Assembly: GCF_030433855.1 (NCBI RefSeq)
Contig: NZ_JARUXC010000006.1
Span: forward strand, 1-64,000
Reading direction: 5' to 3'
From: Agreia sp. PsM10
GTDB taxonomy: Bacteria; Actinomycetota; Actinomycetes; Actinomycetales; Microbacteriaceae
Length of the DNA stretch: 64,000 nt
Positions 25,805 to 34,077 of the stretch are shown piece by piece. Made by a program: the position numbers and the translations under genes. A model generated the notes under the pieces. That model had not been told where the DNA came from, searched no databases, and saw only the letters and a program-made list of their open reading frames with translations. Position 1 is the stretch's first letter; each line of letters begins with the position of its first letter.

Positions 25805-26218
25805 ATGGTCGCCGAATCACATCCCCCGCCGAACGACTCGGCAGAGTGGGCCATCTTCGACCGAGCCGGCGAAGCGCGCGCCCTCCTGGACCAGGTGACT
25901 GGTCGGTGGGGGATGCTCGTAATTATGGGCCTCAGCTCGGGGCGGAAGAGATTCGGCGAGCTCCATACCCTCGTCGAAGGGTGCAGTGAGAAGATGCTCG
26001 CAAAAGCGCTCAGGGAGCTGGAACGCTCAGGGCTTGTGACCCGCACCCCTTACCCGACCATTCCGCCACGCGTCGACTACGAGCTCACCCTCCTTGGCCA
26101 CGAAGCAGCACTCCCCGCAATCGCCTTGGCAACCTGGGTTCAAGCCAGCAGCGCGGCGGTCGCTCGACACCAGCGCGAGCACGACATCCGACAGCGGAAA
26201 CCGACCAAGTACGACTGA
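25805..26218 (+). CDS. HxlR family transcriptional regulator
   Basis: A 137-residue winged-helix regulator. LLDQVTGRWGMLVIMGLSSGRKRFGELHTLVEGCSEKMLAKALRELERSGLVTRT is the typical HxlR wHTH with the wing PTIPPRVDYELT. A single Cys lies in the recognition segment (EGCSEKM), and such regulators are often redox-sensitive through cysteine. Probably controls the divergent NmrA gene. Confidence 0.93.
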   Translation: MVAESHPPPNDSAEWAIFDRAGEARALLDQVTGRWGMLVIMGLSSGRKRFGELHTLVEGCSEKMLAKALRELERSGLVTRTPYPTIPPRVDYELTLLGHEAALPAIALATWVQASSAAVARHQREHDIRQRKPTKYD

Positions 26219-26319
26219 GTGCGGCTCACCCGAGCAGCCCGCGAAACTGACCAACGAACGGTCGCGGGGTGGACAATCCGTTCCCCGTCAAGACTGAGTC
26301 AAGGCGGTCCGCGGAGCGC

Positions 26320-26377
26320 TGAGGTGCGGGATAGGGCCGCCTCGCGTGCCGGTCAGACGACACTTTCCCGCACCTCA
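26320..26377. terminator. 12-bp inverted repeat between convergent genes
   Basis: TGAGGTGCGGGA (26320-26331) and TCCCGCACCTCA (26366-26377) are perfect complements with a 34-nt loop, placed between the convergent HxlR and DUF4287 genes. Likely terminator. The rest of 26219-26409 shows nothing else. Confidence 0.5.
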
Positions 26378-26409
26378 ATGGGCCATCGGCCGGGTACGGT
26401 CGGCCGTCG

Positions 26410-26658
26410 CTACTTCTGGGCCGCCTTCACGTAGGCGACGATCGCGTTCGCGTGACCATGCCCCAGGCCATGATCCGCCTTCAGCGTCGACACCACCTGC
26501 ATGTGCGTGTTGTCGACGAGCTGTGCGCTCACGAGGTCGAGCCATTCCTGGATCGGCTTGCCATAGGTCTTCTCGATGCTTGGAAAATACGACGCCGGCC
26601 CCTTCAGCTTGGAGCCGTCGGTGGGCTGCTTCGGGGCGAGAACGCGGTCTGGGCTCAT
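26410..26658 (-). CDS. DUF4287 domain protein
   Basis: An 82-residue small protein. GPASYFPSIEKTYGKPIQEWLDLV followed by HMQVVSTLKADHGLGHGHANAIVAYV is the DUF4287 signature. Start ATG 26658 (MSPDRVL) is chosen because the domain begins soon after; a longer reading adds unrelated residues. Function is unknown. Confidence 0.88.
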   Translation of the reverse strand: MSPDRVLAPKQPTDGSKLKGPASYFPSIEKTYGKPIQEWLDLVSAQLVDNTHMQVVSTLKADHGLGHGHANAIVAYVKAAQK

Positions 26659-26741
26659 GGAGACACGATATTGGGCCGGGCCGAATCGCGCACGCAGAAA
26701 GCCTGCATACACCCCTCGCCATCACCGGTAGCGTCGTTGCC

Positions 26742-27392
26742 ATGGCCCGCGCATACCGCTCACCCCGACGAGAAGCGGATGCCGCCTCCACTCGAGCGGC
26801 GATCATCGCGGCCGGCGAGAAGCTGTTCGTGCGCGACGGCTATGCCGCCACGTCGCTCCGGGCGATCGCCGACGAGGCACAGGTGTCCCTTCCGACCGTG
26901 CAACAGCAGGGCGGCAAGCACTCCCTGCTGATCGCCGCTTTCGAGGTGGCGTTCGCCGGAGACGAGGGAACCCACTCCCTCGCCGACCGGCCGTCCATGG
27001 CGGCGATCATGGGCGAGCCCGATTTCGAGACGGCAGTTCGGCGCTACGTCGACTTCCTCGGGGCCGCGCATCAGCGCTCCGCGGGCATCGTGAAGGCGAT
27101 GTCCGCGGCCGCCGACGCGGATACTGCCGTGCGAGCGGCGTACGACGAGCTCGAACAGCGTCGCCACAGAGACATGACCATCGCGGCGCACTGGTTCGCA
27201 GGCCGCGGCCGCATCCCCGAATCGAGTGCCGACGCCGCCGCCGACGTGCTCAGCTACGTCACCGGAGCCGACGCCTACCTGCACTTCACCCGCTCTCGGG
27301 GCTGGTCGCCAGAGCAGTGGTCGGACTGGACGAGCCGACAGCTGCTCACCCTCGCCGAGCAACTGCCCGAGCCCACCCCCGCCGCAGAATGA
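26742..27392 (+). CDS. TetR family transcriptional regulator
   Basis: A 216-residue protein. Helix-turn-helix: AGEKLFVRDGYAATSLRAIADEAQVSLPTVQQQGGKHSLL in residues 25-65. The C-terminal ligand domain contains YVTGADAYLHFTRSRGWSPEQW, seen in uncharacterised TetR proteins. It is divergent from the DUF4287 gene and followed by a small membrane protein on the same strand. Target unknown. Confidence 0.9.
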   Translation: MARAYRSPRREADAASTRAAIIAAGEKLFVRDGYAATSLRAIADEAQVSLPTVQQQGGKHSLLIAAFEVAFAGDEGTHSLADRPSMAAIMGEPDFETAVRRYVDFLGAAHQRSAGIVKAMSAAADADTAVRAAYDELEQRRHRDMTIAAHWFAGRGRIPESSADAAADVLSYVTGADAYLHFTRSRGWSPEQWSDWTSRQLLTLAEQLPEPTPAAE

Positions 27393-27420
27393 GTGCGTGA
27401 CGCCCGCTCGACACGTCACT

Positions 27421-27624
27421 ATGCTCGTCGTCATGAACACCGCGACTCGGCGCTCCATCGGCGTCACCATGGTCATCATCGGCATCGTGATGGGGGCGAT
27501 CGGCCTCGTCCTCGATCTCAACGGCGGTCCTTCGGCGCTGCACGTTCTGACGTGGGTCGGCGGCGGCCTGTTCGGCTACGGCTTCGTGACGCTCATCTAC
27601 TCCCGCCGCGGCGAACTCAAATAA
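27421..27624 (+). CDS. Small two-helix membrane protein
   Basis: A 67-residue protein (63 if started at 27433, MNTATRRS). Two membrane helices are visible, VTMVIIGIVMGAIGLVL and LHVLTWVGGGLFGYGFVTLIY, followed by a basic tail. No family recognised. It may be cotranscribed with the TetR gene 28 bases upstream. Confidence 0.65.
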   Translation: MLVVMNTATRRSIGVTMVIIGIVMGAIGLVLDLNGGPSALHVLTWVGGGLFGYGFVTLIYSRRGELK

Positions 27625-27658
27625 CCCGTTCCGGGGTGACGCCGCGCGGCGCACCGGC

Positions 27659-28495
27659 TCAGGCCAGGTACGCCTCGACGAACAACGCCCCGCGAATGAC
27701 CCGCAGCTCGTCGAGCACGCGCTCGATCAGCGCCGCGTTGACCCCGGATGCCGCCACGTCGTGCGGGCCGAGCGGTTGCAGGGCGCCGCAGCGGATGCGG
27801 ATGACCTGCCACCCCACCTCGCGCAGCAGCCTGTCTTTACGGCGGTCGACGGCCTCACGGGTGCCCACGTGCTCGAGGCCGAACTTGCCGATGGTGTCGT
27901 ACTCGATCGCCACCTTCAGCTCGGGAATGACGATGTCGGGCCACACCTCCGCCCGGTCGAAGAACGGTCGCGAGACCGCCACGGCGTTGGGGGTCATGTC
28001 GAGCGCCAGCCTGCGCGCCAGCTTCTGACGCAGCGCGCCCTCGGCGGCCGAGCTCGGCCGCGGTGCGCGGTCGCTGACGAACGCCTCGCCCGGCGCACGG
28101 CCGCTGTGCGGTGCCCGCGCGCTCGCGACGCGTCGCGCATCCGGTTTCGAGGCCGCCCGCGGCGGCGTGTCTGCGGTGCGGATGCGACGGGGCGCGGCGA
28201 GCGCGGAGCAGTCGGGGCACCACGACGATCGGCGTCGGGTGCGGCCCGGGCGGGTGCGCTGCTCGTCTGGCGTGGCCACGAAGACGTGCCCGGAGTCGCA
28301 CTGCCAGGTGAGGTAGACGTCGGCGGCGGGCGGTATCTGGGTGAGCACGATGCCGGCGTTGAGGTCGGGGTGGAACTGGCGGGCGAGCACGGGATAGCGC
28401 TGCCAGTCGTCGCGATAGGAGCCCACGGCGTAGGGCACCTCGGCCCCCTTCGACCACTGGCGTCGCGACCACCAGGCCTGTACGTTCTCCGGCAC
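27659..28495 (-). CDS. Zinc-ribbon protein with VSR/DUF559-like nuclease domain
   Basis: A 278-residue protein from a GTG at 28495 with GGGAGG upstream. The N-terminal part has a single treble-clef-like zinc unit, WQCDSGHVFVATPDEQ followed by WCPDCSAL, preceded by YPVLARQFHPDLN as in treble-clef zinc-finger proteins. The C-terminal ~120 residues resemble the DUF559/VSR endonuclease-like fold: PDIVIPELKVAIEYD (D and E-Y-D core) then RKDRLLREVGWQVIRIR. The linker is low-complexity and basic. Function unknown; DNA binding or repair is plausible. Confidence 0.7.
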   Translation of the reverse strand: MPENVQAWWSRRQWSKGAEVPYAVGSYRDDWQRYPVLARQFHPDLNAGIVLTQIPPAADVYLTWQCDSGHVFVATPDEQRTRPGRTRRRSSWCPDCSALAAPRRIRTADTPPRAASKPDARRVASARAPHSGRAPGEAFVSDRAPRPSSAAEGALRQKLARRLALDMTPNAVAVSRPFFDRAEVWPDIVIPELKVAIEYDTIGKFGLEHVGTREAVDRRKDRLLREVGWQVIRIRCGALQPLGPHDVAASGVNAALIERVLDELRVIRGALFVEAYLA

Positions 28496-28515
28496 CGCAC
28501 CTCCCGCTGAAGAAT

Positions 28516-29163
28516 CTAAGCGGGACCCCCGACACCGCCCCGATTCGCGCCGAGCGCCTCGGGCCGCCAGCCGCGCCTGTGCGCACGGATCAGCAGCGCG
28601 ATGCCCTCGATCGGAAGGATGACGAACGGGATGAGGATGGCCAGGTGCGAGACGCCCGCGAACCCGACGGGCAGCGTGGGCGATGCGGCATCCGGATCGG
28701 TGGCCTCGACGATGGCGACGACGGCCAGAACGACCACCACCGACACGACGGGAATCAGCCACATCACCAGCTTCTCGCGGCGCGACCATGCTGCCGACAG
28801 CGAGACCCAGACGAGACCGACGAGCGGCCCCAGAACCGGCACGATGAAGCTGCCGACGATGAGCACGAGCACCGCCACGATCGAGAGGGTTCGGCCGGGC
28901 GCCGGCTCGGCGACGGGTGCCGGTTCGGCGACGGGTGCCGGTTCGGCGACGGGTGCCGCCGTTCCGGCGCGGGCCTCGGCCGCGATGAGGGCGGGATCGC
29001 CCAGATCGGCGATGCGCGCCGCGGCGTCGGCTGCATCGAGCCCGGCGAGTTCTTCGCGGATTCCCGACACGATCTCTGCGCGCACGCTCGGTTCGACTCC
29101 GACCAGGGCCGAGTCGAGCCGGGCGAGGTAGGCGGTCACGGTGTTCGAAGAAGGTTCGGTCAT
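28516..29163 (-). CDS. HAAS-type membrane protein cotranscribed with PadR
   Basis: A 215-residue protein. The N-terminal ~65 residues (TAYLARLDSALVGVEPSVRAEIVSGIREEL) form the helical HAAS/DUF1700-like domain commonly partnered with PadR regulators. A PVAEPA repeat linker follows, then four or five membrane helices (for example SIVAVLVLIVGSFIVPVLGPL and LVMWLIPVVSVVVVLAVVAIV). Its ATG overlaps the stop of the PadR gene, so the two are coupled. Role is probably in membrane-stress or transporter regulation; not established. Confidence 0.82.
   Translation of the reverse strand: MTEPSSNTVTAYLARLDSALVGVEPSVRAEIVSGIREELAGLDAADAAARIADLGDPALIAAEARAGTAAPVAEPAPVAEPAPVAEPAPGRTLSIVAVLVLIVGSFIVPVLGPLVGLVWVSLSAAWSRREKLVMWLIPVVSVVVVLAVVAIVEATDPDAASPTLPVGFAGVSHLAILIPFVILPIEGIALLIRAHRRGWRPEALGANRGGVGGPA
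28899..28961. repeat. 18-bp tandem repeat encoding PVAEPA units
   Basis: Two full copies of CGACGGGTGCCGGTTCGG (28911-28946) flanked by partial copies encode three PVAEPA units in the linker between the HAAS domain and the first membrane helix. Prone to length variation. Confidence 0.8.
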
Positions 29164-29492
29164 GAGTCGTCCTTTCCGACGAGGTCGTGCACGGTGGCGG
29201 CGAAGGGGCCCCATTGAAGCCGGAAGGTCTCGAGCTGCGCGTCGCCCTCGGCGGTGAGCCGGTAGTACTTGCGCACGGGGCCTGAAGCGGATGCCTCGTC
29301 GTAGGCCGTGACGAGACCCTGGTTTCGCAGGCGCGAGAGCATGGGGTAGAGCGTGCCGATGCTGGCGATCATGCCCGCTTTCACGAGGCGCTCGGAGAGC
29401 TGCCAGCCGTACATGGGCTCGCGCGAGAGCAGCCCGAGCACGCAGAACTCCACCACGCCCTTGCGCAGTTGAGCACCCACATCCACTGTCAT
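29160..29492 (-). CDS. PadR family transcriptional regulator
   Basis: A 110-residue winged-helix protein: VEFCVLGLLSREPMYGWQLSERLVKAG, ASIGTLYPMLSRLRNQGLVTAY and RKYYRLTAEGDAQLETF are the PadR landmarks. ATG 29492 is preferred; a GTG three codons upstream (29501) has a better-placed AAGG. It is translationally coupled to the HAAS-type membrane protein and divergent from the EamA transporter. Confidence 0.93.
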   Translation of the reverse strand: MTVDVGAQLRKGVVEFCVLGLLSREPMYGWQLSERLVKAGMIASIGTLYPMLSRLRNQGLVTAYDEASASGPVRKYYRLTAEGDAQLETFRLQWGPFAATVHDLVGKDDS

Positions 29493-29513
29493 GCTTTGCA
29501 CGTTACCTTGTTA

Positions 29514-29528
29514 TGCATGATAGATGCA
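29514..29528. promoter_or_regulatory. Candidate PadR operator
   Basis: TGCAT (29514-29518) GATAG ATGCA (29524-29528) is an inverted repeat in the only AT-rich part of the space between padR and the EamA gene. PadR operators are commonly short ATG/CAT-type inverted repeats. Probably mediates autorepression. Confidence 0.5.
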
Positions 29529-29568
29529 AGGCGCTAGCGTTTCTGCGGATTGTGTAACAATGTTCCTC

Positions 29569-30513
29569 ATGACCGCTGTCTTCGCCGTGCTGTTCGCGGC
29601 GCTCTGCTTCGCCACGACGGGCACCGCCCAGGCGCTCGCAGACGTCGACGGGTCGGCGCTCTCGATCGGCGCGGCCCGTGTGCTCGTGGGCGGCGGCCTT
29701 CTCGGCGTGATCGCGCTCGTCGCGTTGCTCCGGCGGCGACGCCGGCCGCGCTCGGATCGTGCGCGCCGCGACGGGGGCGTGCCGAGCGGGGCCGTGCCGA
29801 GCTGGGTCGTCATCGTCGTGGGGGCTCTCGGAGTTCTGGCCTATCAGCCGACATTCTTCGCCGGCACCCGGCTCAACGGGGTCGCCATCGGAACCGTCGT
29901 CGCCCTGGGCTCCGCCCCCGTGTTCACGGGCATCCTGAATGCGGCCATCCGCCGCAGCCGACCGACATCACGATGGGCGGTCGCGACGGCCGTCGCCCTG
30001 GCCGGCGTCGTGCTCGTGTCGGGGGTCGCGGGCAACGGGAGCGGACAGCAGATCGCTCCCGTGGGCATCCTGGCGTCGCTCGGCGCCGGGGCCTCGTATG
30101 CGGTGTACGCCATCGCGAGCAAGCTCCTGCTCGACCGGGAATGGAGCACGTCGGCATCGATGGGCGCCGTCTTCGGCGTCGCCTCCGTCTTCAGCGTGCC
30201 GGTGCTGCTGAGCACCTCGCTGGCGTGGCTCACGACGACCGAGGGAGTGCTGCTCGTGCTCTGGCTCGGCGTCGTCACGATCGTGGTCGCCTATCTTCTC
30301 TTCGGCTGGGGACTCAAGCGCCTGGCCCCCACGACGGTCGCCTCCCTGACACTGGCGGAACCGCTCGTCGCCACGCTGCTGGGGCTGATCGTTCTGCGCG
30401 AGACCCTCTCCGCCCCCGCGATCGTCGGGCTGATCATCATGGCGGTGGGACTGACGATCCTGACGCTCCCCACTCGGCGGAAGGGATTCGTGCGTGACAC
30501 CGCGACGTCGTGA
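29569..30513 (+). CDS. EamA/DMT-superfamily transporter
   Basis: A 314-residue membrane protein with about ten helices in two EamA repeats, the second around LASLGAGASYAVYAIASKLLL to VASLTLAEPLVATLLGLIVLRETLS, which is the classical EamA end motif. ATG 29560 is an alternative start. The 3' end overlaps the GntR gene by 20 bases, so the two are cotranscribed. Metabolite export is the usual role. Confidence 0.92.
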   Translation: MTAVFAVLFAALCFATTGTAQALADVDGSALSIGAARVLVGGGLLGVIALVALLRRRRRPRSDRARRDGGVPSGAVPSWVVIVVGALGVLAYQPTFFAGTRLNGVAIGTVVALGSAPVFTGILNAAIRRSRPTSRWAVATAVALAGVVLVSGVAGNGSGQQIAPVGILASLGAGASYAVYAIASKLLLDREWSTSASMGAVFGVASVFSVPVLLSTSLAWLTTTEGVLLVLWLGVVTIVVAYLLFGWGLKRLAPTTVASLTLAEPLVATLLGLIVLRETLSAPAIVGLIIMAVGLTILTLPTRRKGFVRDTATS

Positions 30514-31168
30514 CGACCACGTGAGTCCCACCACGGCCGCGCAGCTGGCGGATGCCCTGCGTGCCCGCATCCTCGACGGAGACGTCGAGCCCGGAGCCCC
30601 GCTGCGCGAAGAGGAGCTTGCCCTGCGGCACGGAGTCTCGAGGCACACGGTGCGCACGGCACTCGCGGCACTCGCGTCCGAGCGCCTCGTCGAGGCCGCT
30701 GCCTATCGGGGCGCGCGCGTCGCCGTCCTCGACGATGAATCGCTCATCGCGCTGCAGCAGCTCCGAGGGGCGCTCGAGACCGAGGCCGTGCGACTCACGA
30801 CGGAGATCCACGGCAGGTCGTGGCCCGACGAGGTGACCATGCCGATTCACGCGGCCGTCGACGATCTCGCCCGGGCCGAGGCATCCGGCGACTGGCCTGC
30901 GATCACGCGCGCCCACGCCCTCGTTCACCGCACGATCGTCGCCGCAGCAGGCAGTCCGCGCATCGCCGAGGCCCACCGGCTTCTCGAGTCGGAGATCCTC
31001 CTGCTGCTCGCGCACGTGCGACCCGACTATCCGCCGGGCGCCCTCGCGCACGAACACCGCGCCTACCTCGTCGACGTCATGGGATCAGGCGGCGACGCGG
31101 TCCGCGCCCACCTCGACCACTCGACCGCACTCATCCGCGCCGCGAGGTCATCGCCCGATGCCGACTGA
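30494..31168 (+). CDS. GntR family regulator, FadR/FCD type
   Basis: A 224-residue regulator read from a GTG at 30494 inside the end of the EamA gene (a GTG at 30521 is a shorter alternative). N-terminal wHTH: ILDGDVEPGAPLREEELALRHGVSRHTVRTALAALASERLVEAA. The C-terminal all-helical FCD domain has LRGALETEAVRL, a conserved D in AAVDDLARAEASGDW, and HRTIVAAAGSPRI and EHRAYLVDV, which supply metal-binding histidines. It likely regulates the transporter it is coupled to. Confidence 0.9.
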   Translation: MTPRRRDDHVSPTTAAQLADALRARILDGDVEPGAPLREEELALRHGVSRHTVRTALAALASERLVEAAAYRGARVAVLDDESLIALQQLRGALETEAVRLTTEIHGRSWPDEVTMPIHAAVDDLARAEASGDWPAITRAHALVHRTIVAAAGSPRIAEAHRLLESEILLLLAHVRPDYPPGALAHEHRAYLVDVMGSGGDAVRAHLDHSTALIRAARSSPDAD

Positions 31169-31182
31169 CCGACGAGACCTCG

Positions 31183-31761
31183 TCAGCTCGCTGTGTCGCC
31201 GGTCCACTGGGCGAGGGCGGCGATGAATCCGCGCACGAGGCGGTCGAAGCTGCGGTCGACGTCGGCGGCCAGGGCGAACGAGCCACTGGTCTCGAGCGAG
31301 ACGAACCCGTGCAGCGTCGCGCGGAACGCCCGGATCGCGTCGATGGCGTCATCGCCCTCGAGGTTGTAGGCGGCGAGTACATCGGCGATGAGCTGCACGG
31401 CCTCGATCGACACGGCCTCGTCTTCGACGTCGCCCGGCGCCGGCATGAGATTGGATGCCTCGTACCGCGCCGGGTGGGCGCGCGCCCAGTCGCGATAGGC
31501 GTGAGACATCGACGAGATCGCGTCGGCTCCCGAACGACCCACGGATGCGCGCGCCAGCACCCCGCCCAGGTCGCGTTTCGCGTGCACGGCCATGTCGCGC
31601 TGCAGTCCGGCCATCGAGTCGATGTGCTTGTAGAGGGAGGGCTGTCGCACCCCGAGCCTGTCTGCGAGGGCGGCGAGCGTGAGCTTCGCGAGCCCTACCT
31701 CGTCGGCCATCACGGCCGCCTCTTCGGCGACGCGGTCCCGGGTCAGGCCGGCCCTAGGCAC
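31183..31761 (-). CDS. TetR family regulator with WHG-type C-domain
   Basis: A 192-residue regulator. HTH: VGLAKLTLAALADRLGVRQPSLYKHIDSMAGLQRD. The C-terminal region with RAFRATLHGFVSLETSGSFAL is the WHG/TetR_C_33 type. It is divergent from an alpha/beta hydrolase across a near-ideal operator. Confidence 0.92.
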   Translation of the reverse strand: MPRAGLTRDRVAEEAAVMADEVGLAKLTLAALADRLGVRQPSLYKHIDSMAGLQRDMAVHAKRDLGGVLARASVGRSGADAISSMSHAYRDWARAHPARYEASNLMPAPGDVEDEAVSIEAVQLIADVLAAYNLEGDDAIDAIRAFRATLHGFVSLETSGSFALAADVDRSFDRLVRGFIAALAQWTGDTAS

Positions 31762-31802
31762 GTGCTCGTCTTTCCATGACTCAAGGGTGACCCGGGCACC
31801 CG

Positions 31803-31844
31803 GCTAATGTCAATAGCTTTTTCACTTAGGCTATTGACATTAGC
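31803..31844. promoter_or_regulatory. Perfect 15-bp inverted repeat, TetR operator
   Basis: GCTAATGTCAATAGC (31803-31817) and GCTATTGACATTAGC (31830-31844) are perfect complements around a 12-bp spacer, midway between the divergent TetR and hydrolase genes. Each arm carries a TTGACA -35-like hexamer pointing outward, so repressor binding would occlude both promoters. Confidence 0.75.
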
Positions 31845-31868
31845 TAACCGGGGATGCACAGTAGCTTC

Positions 31869-32699
31869 ATGACTTCCACTTCATCGTCTTCGCCCGTCAC
31901 CCGGTTCATCTCGCGCCCAGAGGGCCGCGTGGCCTACGACATCCAGGGCACCGGCCCGCTCCTTGTTCTCGTCCCCGGAATGGGCGAGTTGCGCTCGTCG
32001 TACCGCCACCTCACCCCGTCGCTCGTCGCCGCCGGCTACACGGTCGCAACGACCGATCTCCGCGGCCACGGCGACAGCGACACCTCGTTCACGTCGTACG
32101 GCGACGTCGAGACGGCGGCCGACATCCGGGCCCTGATCACCGAGCTGGGCCGCCCGGCCGTGATCGTCGGCAACTCCCTGGCAGCCGGAGCGGCCGTGAT
32201 CGTCGCGGCCGAGCATCCTGCCCAGGTCGACGGACTCGTGCTCGTGGGTCCGTTCGTGCGCAATCCGCCCGCGAACGCGCTCATCACCGGGGCATTCCGC
32301 GTCATGATGAACCCGCTCTGGATCGCGTCGGTCTGGAAGGCCTACATGCCCACCCTCTACTCCGGCCGCAAGCCCGACGACTTCGACGAGTACCGCTCGG
32401 CCGTCGTATCCAGCCTCAAGCGCAGCGCGTACGGCAAGGCCTTCTCGCTCACCACCCGGCAGACCACCCACGACCCCGCCGAGGCGCAGCTCGGAGGGGT
32501 GACGGCACCCACGCTCGTGATCATGGGCGAGAAGGATCCCGACTTCAAGAACCCCGCGGCCGAGGCCGCCTTCATCGGCGAAGCGCTGGCAGCGAAGGTC
32601 GTGATGGTGCCGGAGGCCGGCCACTACCCCCAGGCCCAGCAGCCGAAGATCACCTCCGACGCGATCCTCGCCTTCCTCAAGGCGCTCCCCCGCGCGTGA
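31869..32699 (+). CDS. Alpha/beta hydrolase
   Basis: A 276-residue hydrolase from ATG 31869 (31854 is an in-frame alternative). Oxyanion region LVPGMGELRSSYRH, nucleophile elbow VIVGNSLAAGAA, acid Asp in GEKDPDF, catalytic His in VPEAGHYPQAQ. The gene is controlled, by position, by the divergent TetR. Substrate unknown; related proteins are annotated as esterases or haloalkane dehalogenase-like. Confidence 0.9.
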   Translation: MTSTSSSSPVTRFISRPEGRVAYDIQGTGPLLVLVPGMGELRSSYRHLTPSLVAAGYTVATTDLRGHGDSDTSFTSYGDVETAADIRALITELGRPAVIVGNSLAAGAAVIVAAEHPAQVDGLVLVGPFVRNPPANALITGAFRVMMNPLWIASVWKAYMPTLYSGRKPDDFDEYRSAVVSSLKRSAYGKAFSLTTRQTTHDPAEAQLGGVTAPTLVIMGEKDPDFKNPAAEAAFIGEALAAKVVMVPEAGHYPQAQQPKITSDAILAFLKALPRA

Positions 32700-32704
32700 G
32701 TCAG

Positions 32705-32769
32705 TAGTTCCTCTTGCGGACTACACGTACCGGTGCGCCGGTACCTATAGTCCGCAACGGGAACAACTA
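32705..32769. terminator. Bidirectional hairpin terminator, CCGG-core family
   Basis: Between the convergent hydrolase and HxlR genes. Inner arms at 32714-32733 and 32738-32757 (GTACCGG/CCGGTAC core, TTGCGGACTA/TAGTCCGCAA outer, a 3-nt mismatch bulge) with a TGCG loop; outer TAGTTCC/GGAAC...CTA extends it to about 65 bases. Same architecture as hairpins at 41666, 51775 and 52699. Confidence 0.75.
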
Positions 32770-33144
32770 CCCTGACGCAGCCGGAACGTCGTCGTCGACG
32801 ATGTTGTTGACGGCCCAGTCCGCGAGCGCTATGGCGTGCGGCAGCAAGGTCTTCGCGGTCGGTGTGAGCTCGTATTCGACACGGGGCGGCACCTCGGCGT
32901 AGGCCGTTCGGGTGACCAGACCGTCTCTGCCGAGGTGCATCAGCGTGCGGGACAGCATGCGCTGCGAGACGCCCGGGATGCGACGCTGCAGCTCCGTGAA
33001 GCGCAGGCGCTGGTCGTCGAGGGTCGCGATGACCAGCAGGGTCCACTTGTCGGCGATCCGGTCGAGCAGAGACCGGATGGCCCGCCCTTGATCGCCGCGG
33101 ATCAGGCAGACGTTCTCGTAGTCCGACACCCTCGACCTCTTCAC
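32767..33144 (-). CDS. HxlR family transcriptional regulator
   Basis: About 125 residues from a GTG at 33144 (GTG 33129 and longer starts are possible). An N-terminal Cys lies in YENVCLIRGDQG, and the wHTH is LLDRIADKWTLLVIATLDDQRLRFTELQRRIPGVSQRMLSRTLMHLGRDGLVTRT with wing AEVPPRVEYELT. The Cys before helix 1 is the position used for thiol sensing in several HxlR proteins. It is divergent from the DoxX gene. Confidence 0.9.
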   Translation of the reverse strand: MKRSRVSDYENVCLIRGDQGRAIRSLLDRIADKWTLLVIATLDDQRLRFTELQRRIPGVSQRMLSRTLMHLGRDGLVTRTAYAEVPPRVEYELTPTAKTLLPHAIALADWAVNNIVDDDVPAASG

Positions 33145-33231
33145 AGTTACACGTGTGTGCCTTTTGCAGGGCTCCTTCGGAGCGCCCATACTGGCGATGC
33201 TTACCAAGCGTAACTATGAAAGAGGATCGCC

Positions 33232-33591
33232 ATGCTGATCGCCTACTGGATCGTCGGAGGCCTTCTGGCCCTGTTCTACCTGTACTCGGGGGGCATCAAG
33301 CTCATCCAGTCGAAGGACCGGCTGCGCCCGATGATGCAGTGGGTCGACGACATGCCCATCGGCGCGGTTCGCACCATCGGCCTCGTCGAGGTGCTGGGAG
33401 CGATCGGGCTCATCGTGCCGCCGCTCGTCGGCATCCTGCCGTGGCTGAGCCTCGCCGCGGCCGTCGGATTGTTCGCCGTGCAGGTCGGGGCCGCGGTGGT
33501 CCACCTCCGCCGACACGACACGATCTGGATGAACCTCGCACTGGCCGTGGCCGCGGCGATCGTGGTGTGGCTCTCGACCGTCTGGTTGTGA
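33232..33591 (+). CDS. DoxX family membrane protein
   Basis: A 119-residue protein with four membrane helices: WIVGGLLALFYLYSGGIKLI, IGLVEVLGAIGLIVPPLVGI, LSLAAAVGLFAVQVGAAVVHL, LALAVAAAIVVWLSTVWL. The pattern SGGIKL and the central LGAIGL match DoxX/DoxD-like proteins. GAAAGAGGA provides the ribosome binding site. It sits opposite an HxlR regulator, the usual partner. Role in redox homeostasis is inferred. Confidence 0.88.
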   Translation: MLIAYWIVGGLLALFYLYSGGIKLIQSKDRLRPMMQWVDDMPIGAVRTIGLVEVLGAIGLIVPPLVGILPWLSLAAAVGLFAVQVGAAVVHLRRHDTIWMNLALAVAAAIVVWLSTVWL

Positions 33592-33692
33592 CGCGGGCAC
33601 CCAGGTCGGAGGGCAAGGCACCTGGCCGACCCGGGCCACCGGGCGAATAATGGAGCACACCGCCACTCCCTACGAACGATGAGGACTCGACC

Positions 33693-34061
33693 ATGGCCAC
33701 GGTGCACGAACTGCTCGACACGAATCTGTTCCGCGTCTTCAATAACCGCGACGCCGCCGATCGGAGACGAGTGATCGACGAGACCTACACCGACGATGTG
33801 GAGTTCACCGATCCCGAGGGAACCGTCGTCGGCCGCGATGCGCTCGACGAGAAAGCGGGCGACTTGCTCGCCACGGCACCCGCCGATTTCGAGTTCGTCA
33901 CCGACGGCATCCATTACGAGTCTGCCGACACCGGCGCCCTGCCGTGGGCCTTCGGCCCGGCGGGCTCCCCGGTCGTGCGTGGCCTCGACATCGTGACCGT
34001 GCGCGATGGACGCATCAGGACGATGCGCACCCTGCTCGTCGAGGTCGCTCAGCCCGAGTAG
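33693..34061 (+). CDS. SnoaL-like (NTF2-fold) protein
   Basis: A 122-residue protein with the SnoaL/NTF2-like layout: N-terminal helix pair with NNRDAADRRRVIDETYTDDVEFTDPEGTVVGRDAL, then beta strands ending VRGLDIVTVRDGRIRTMRTLL. Probably an isomerase/cyclase-like or ligand-binding protein. It is transcribed with DoxX and convergent with an SDR. Confidence 0.85.
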   Translation: MATVHELLDTNLFRVFNNRDAADRRRVIDETYTDDVEFTDPEGTVVGRDALDEKAGDLLATAPADFEFVTDGIHYESADTGALPWAFGPAGSPVVRGLDIVTVRDGRIRTMRTLLVEVAQPE

Positions 34062-34077
34062 CTGCGCACCGCGCCGC

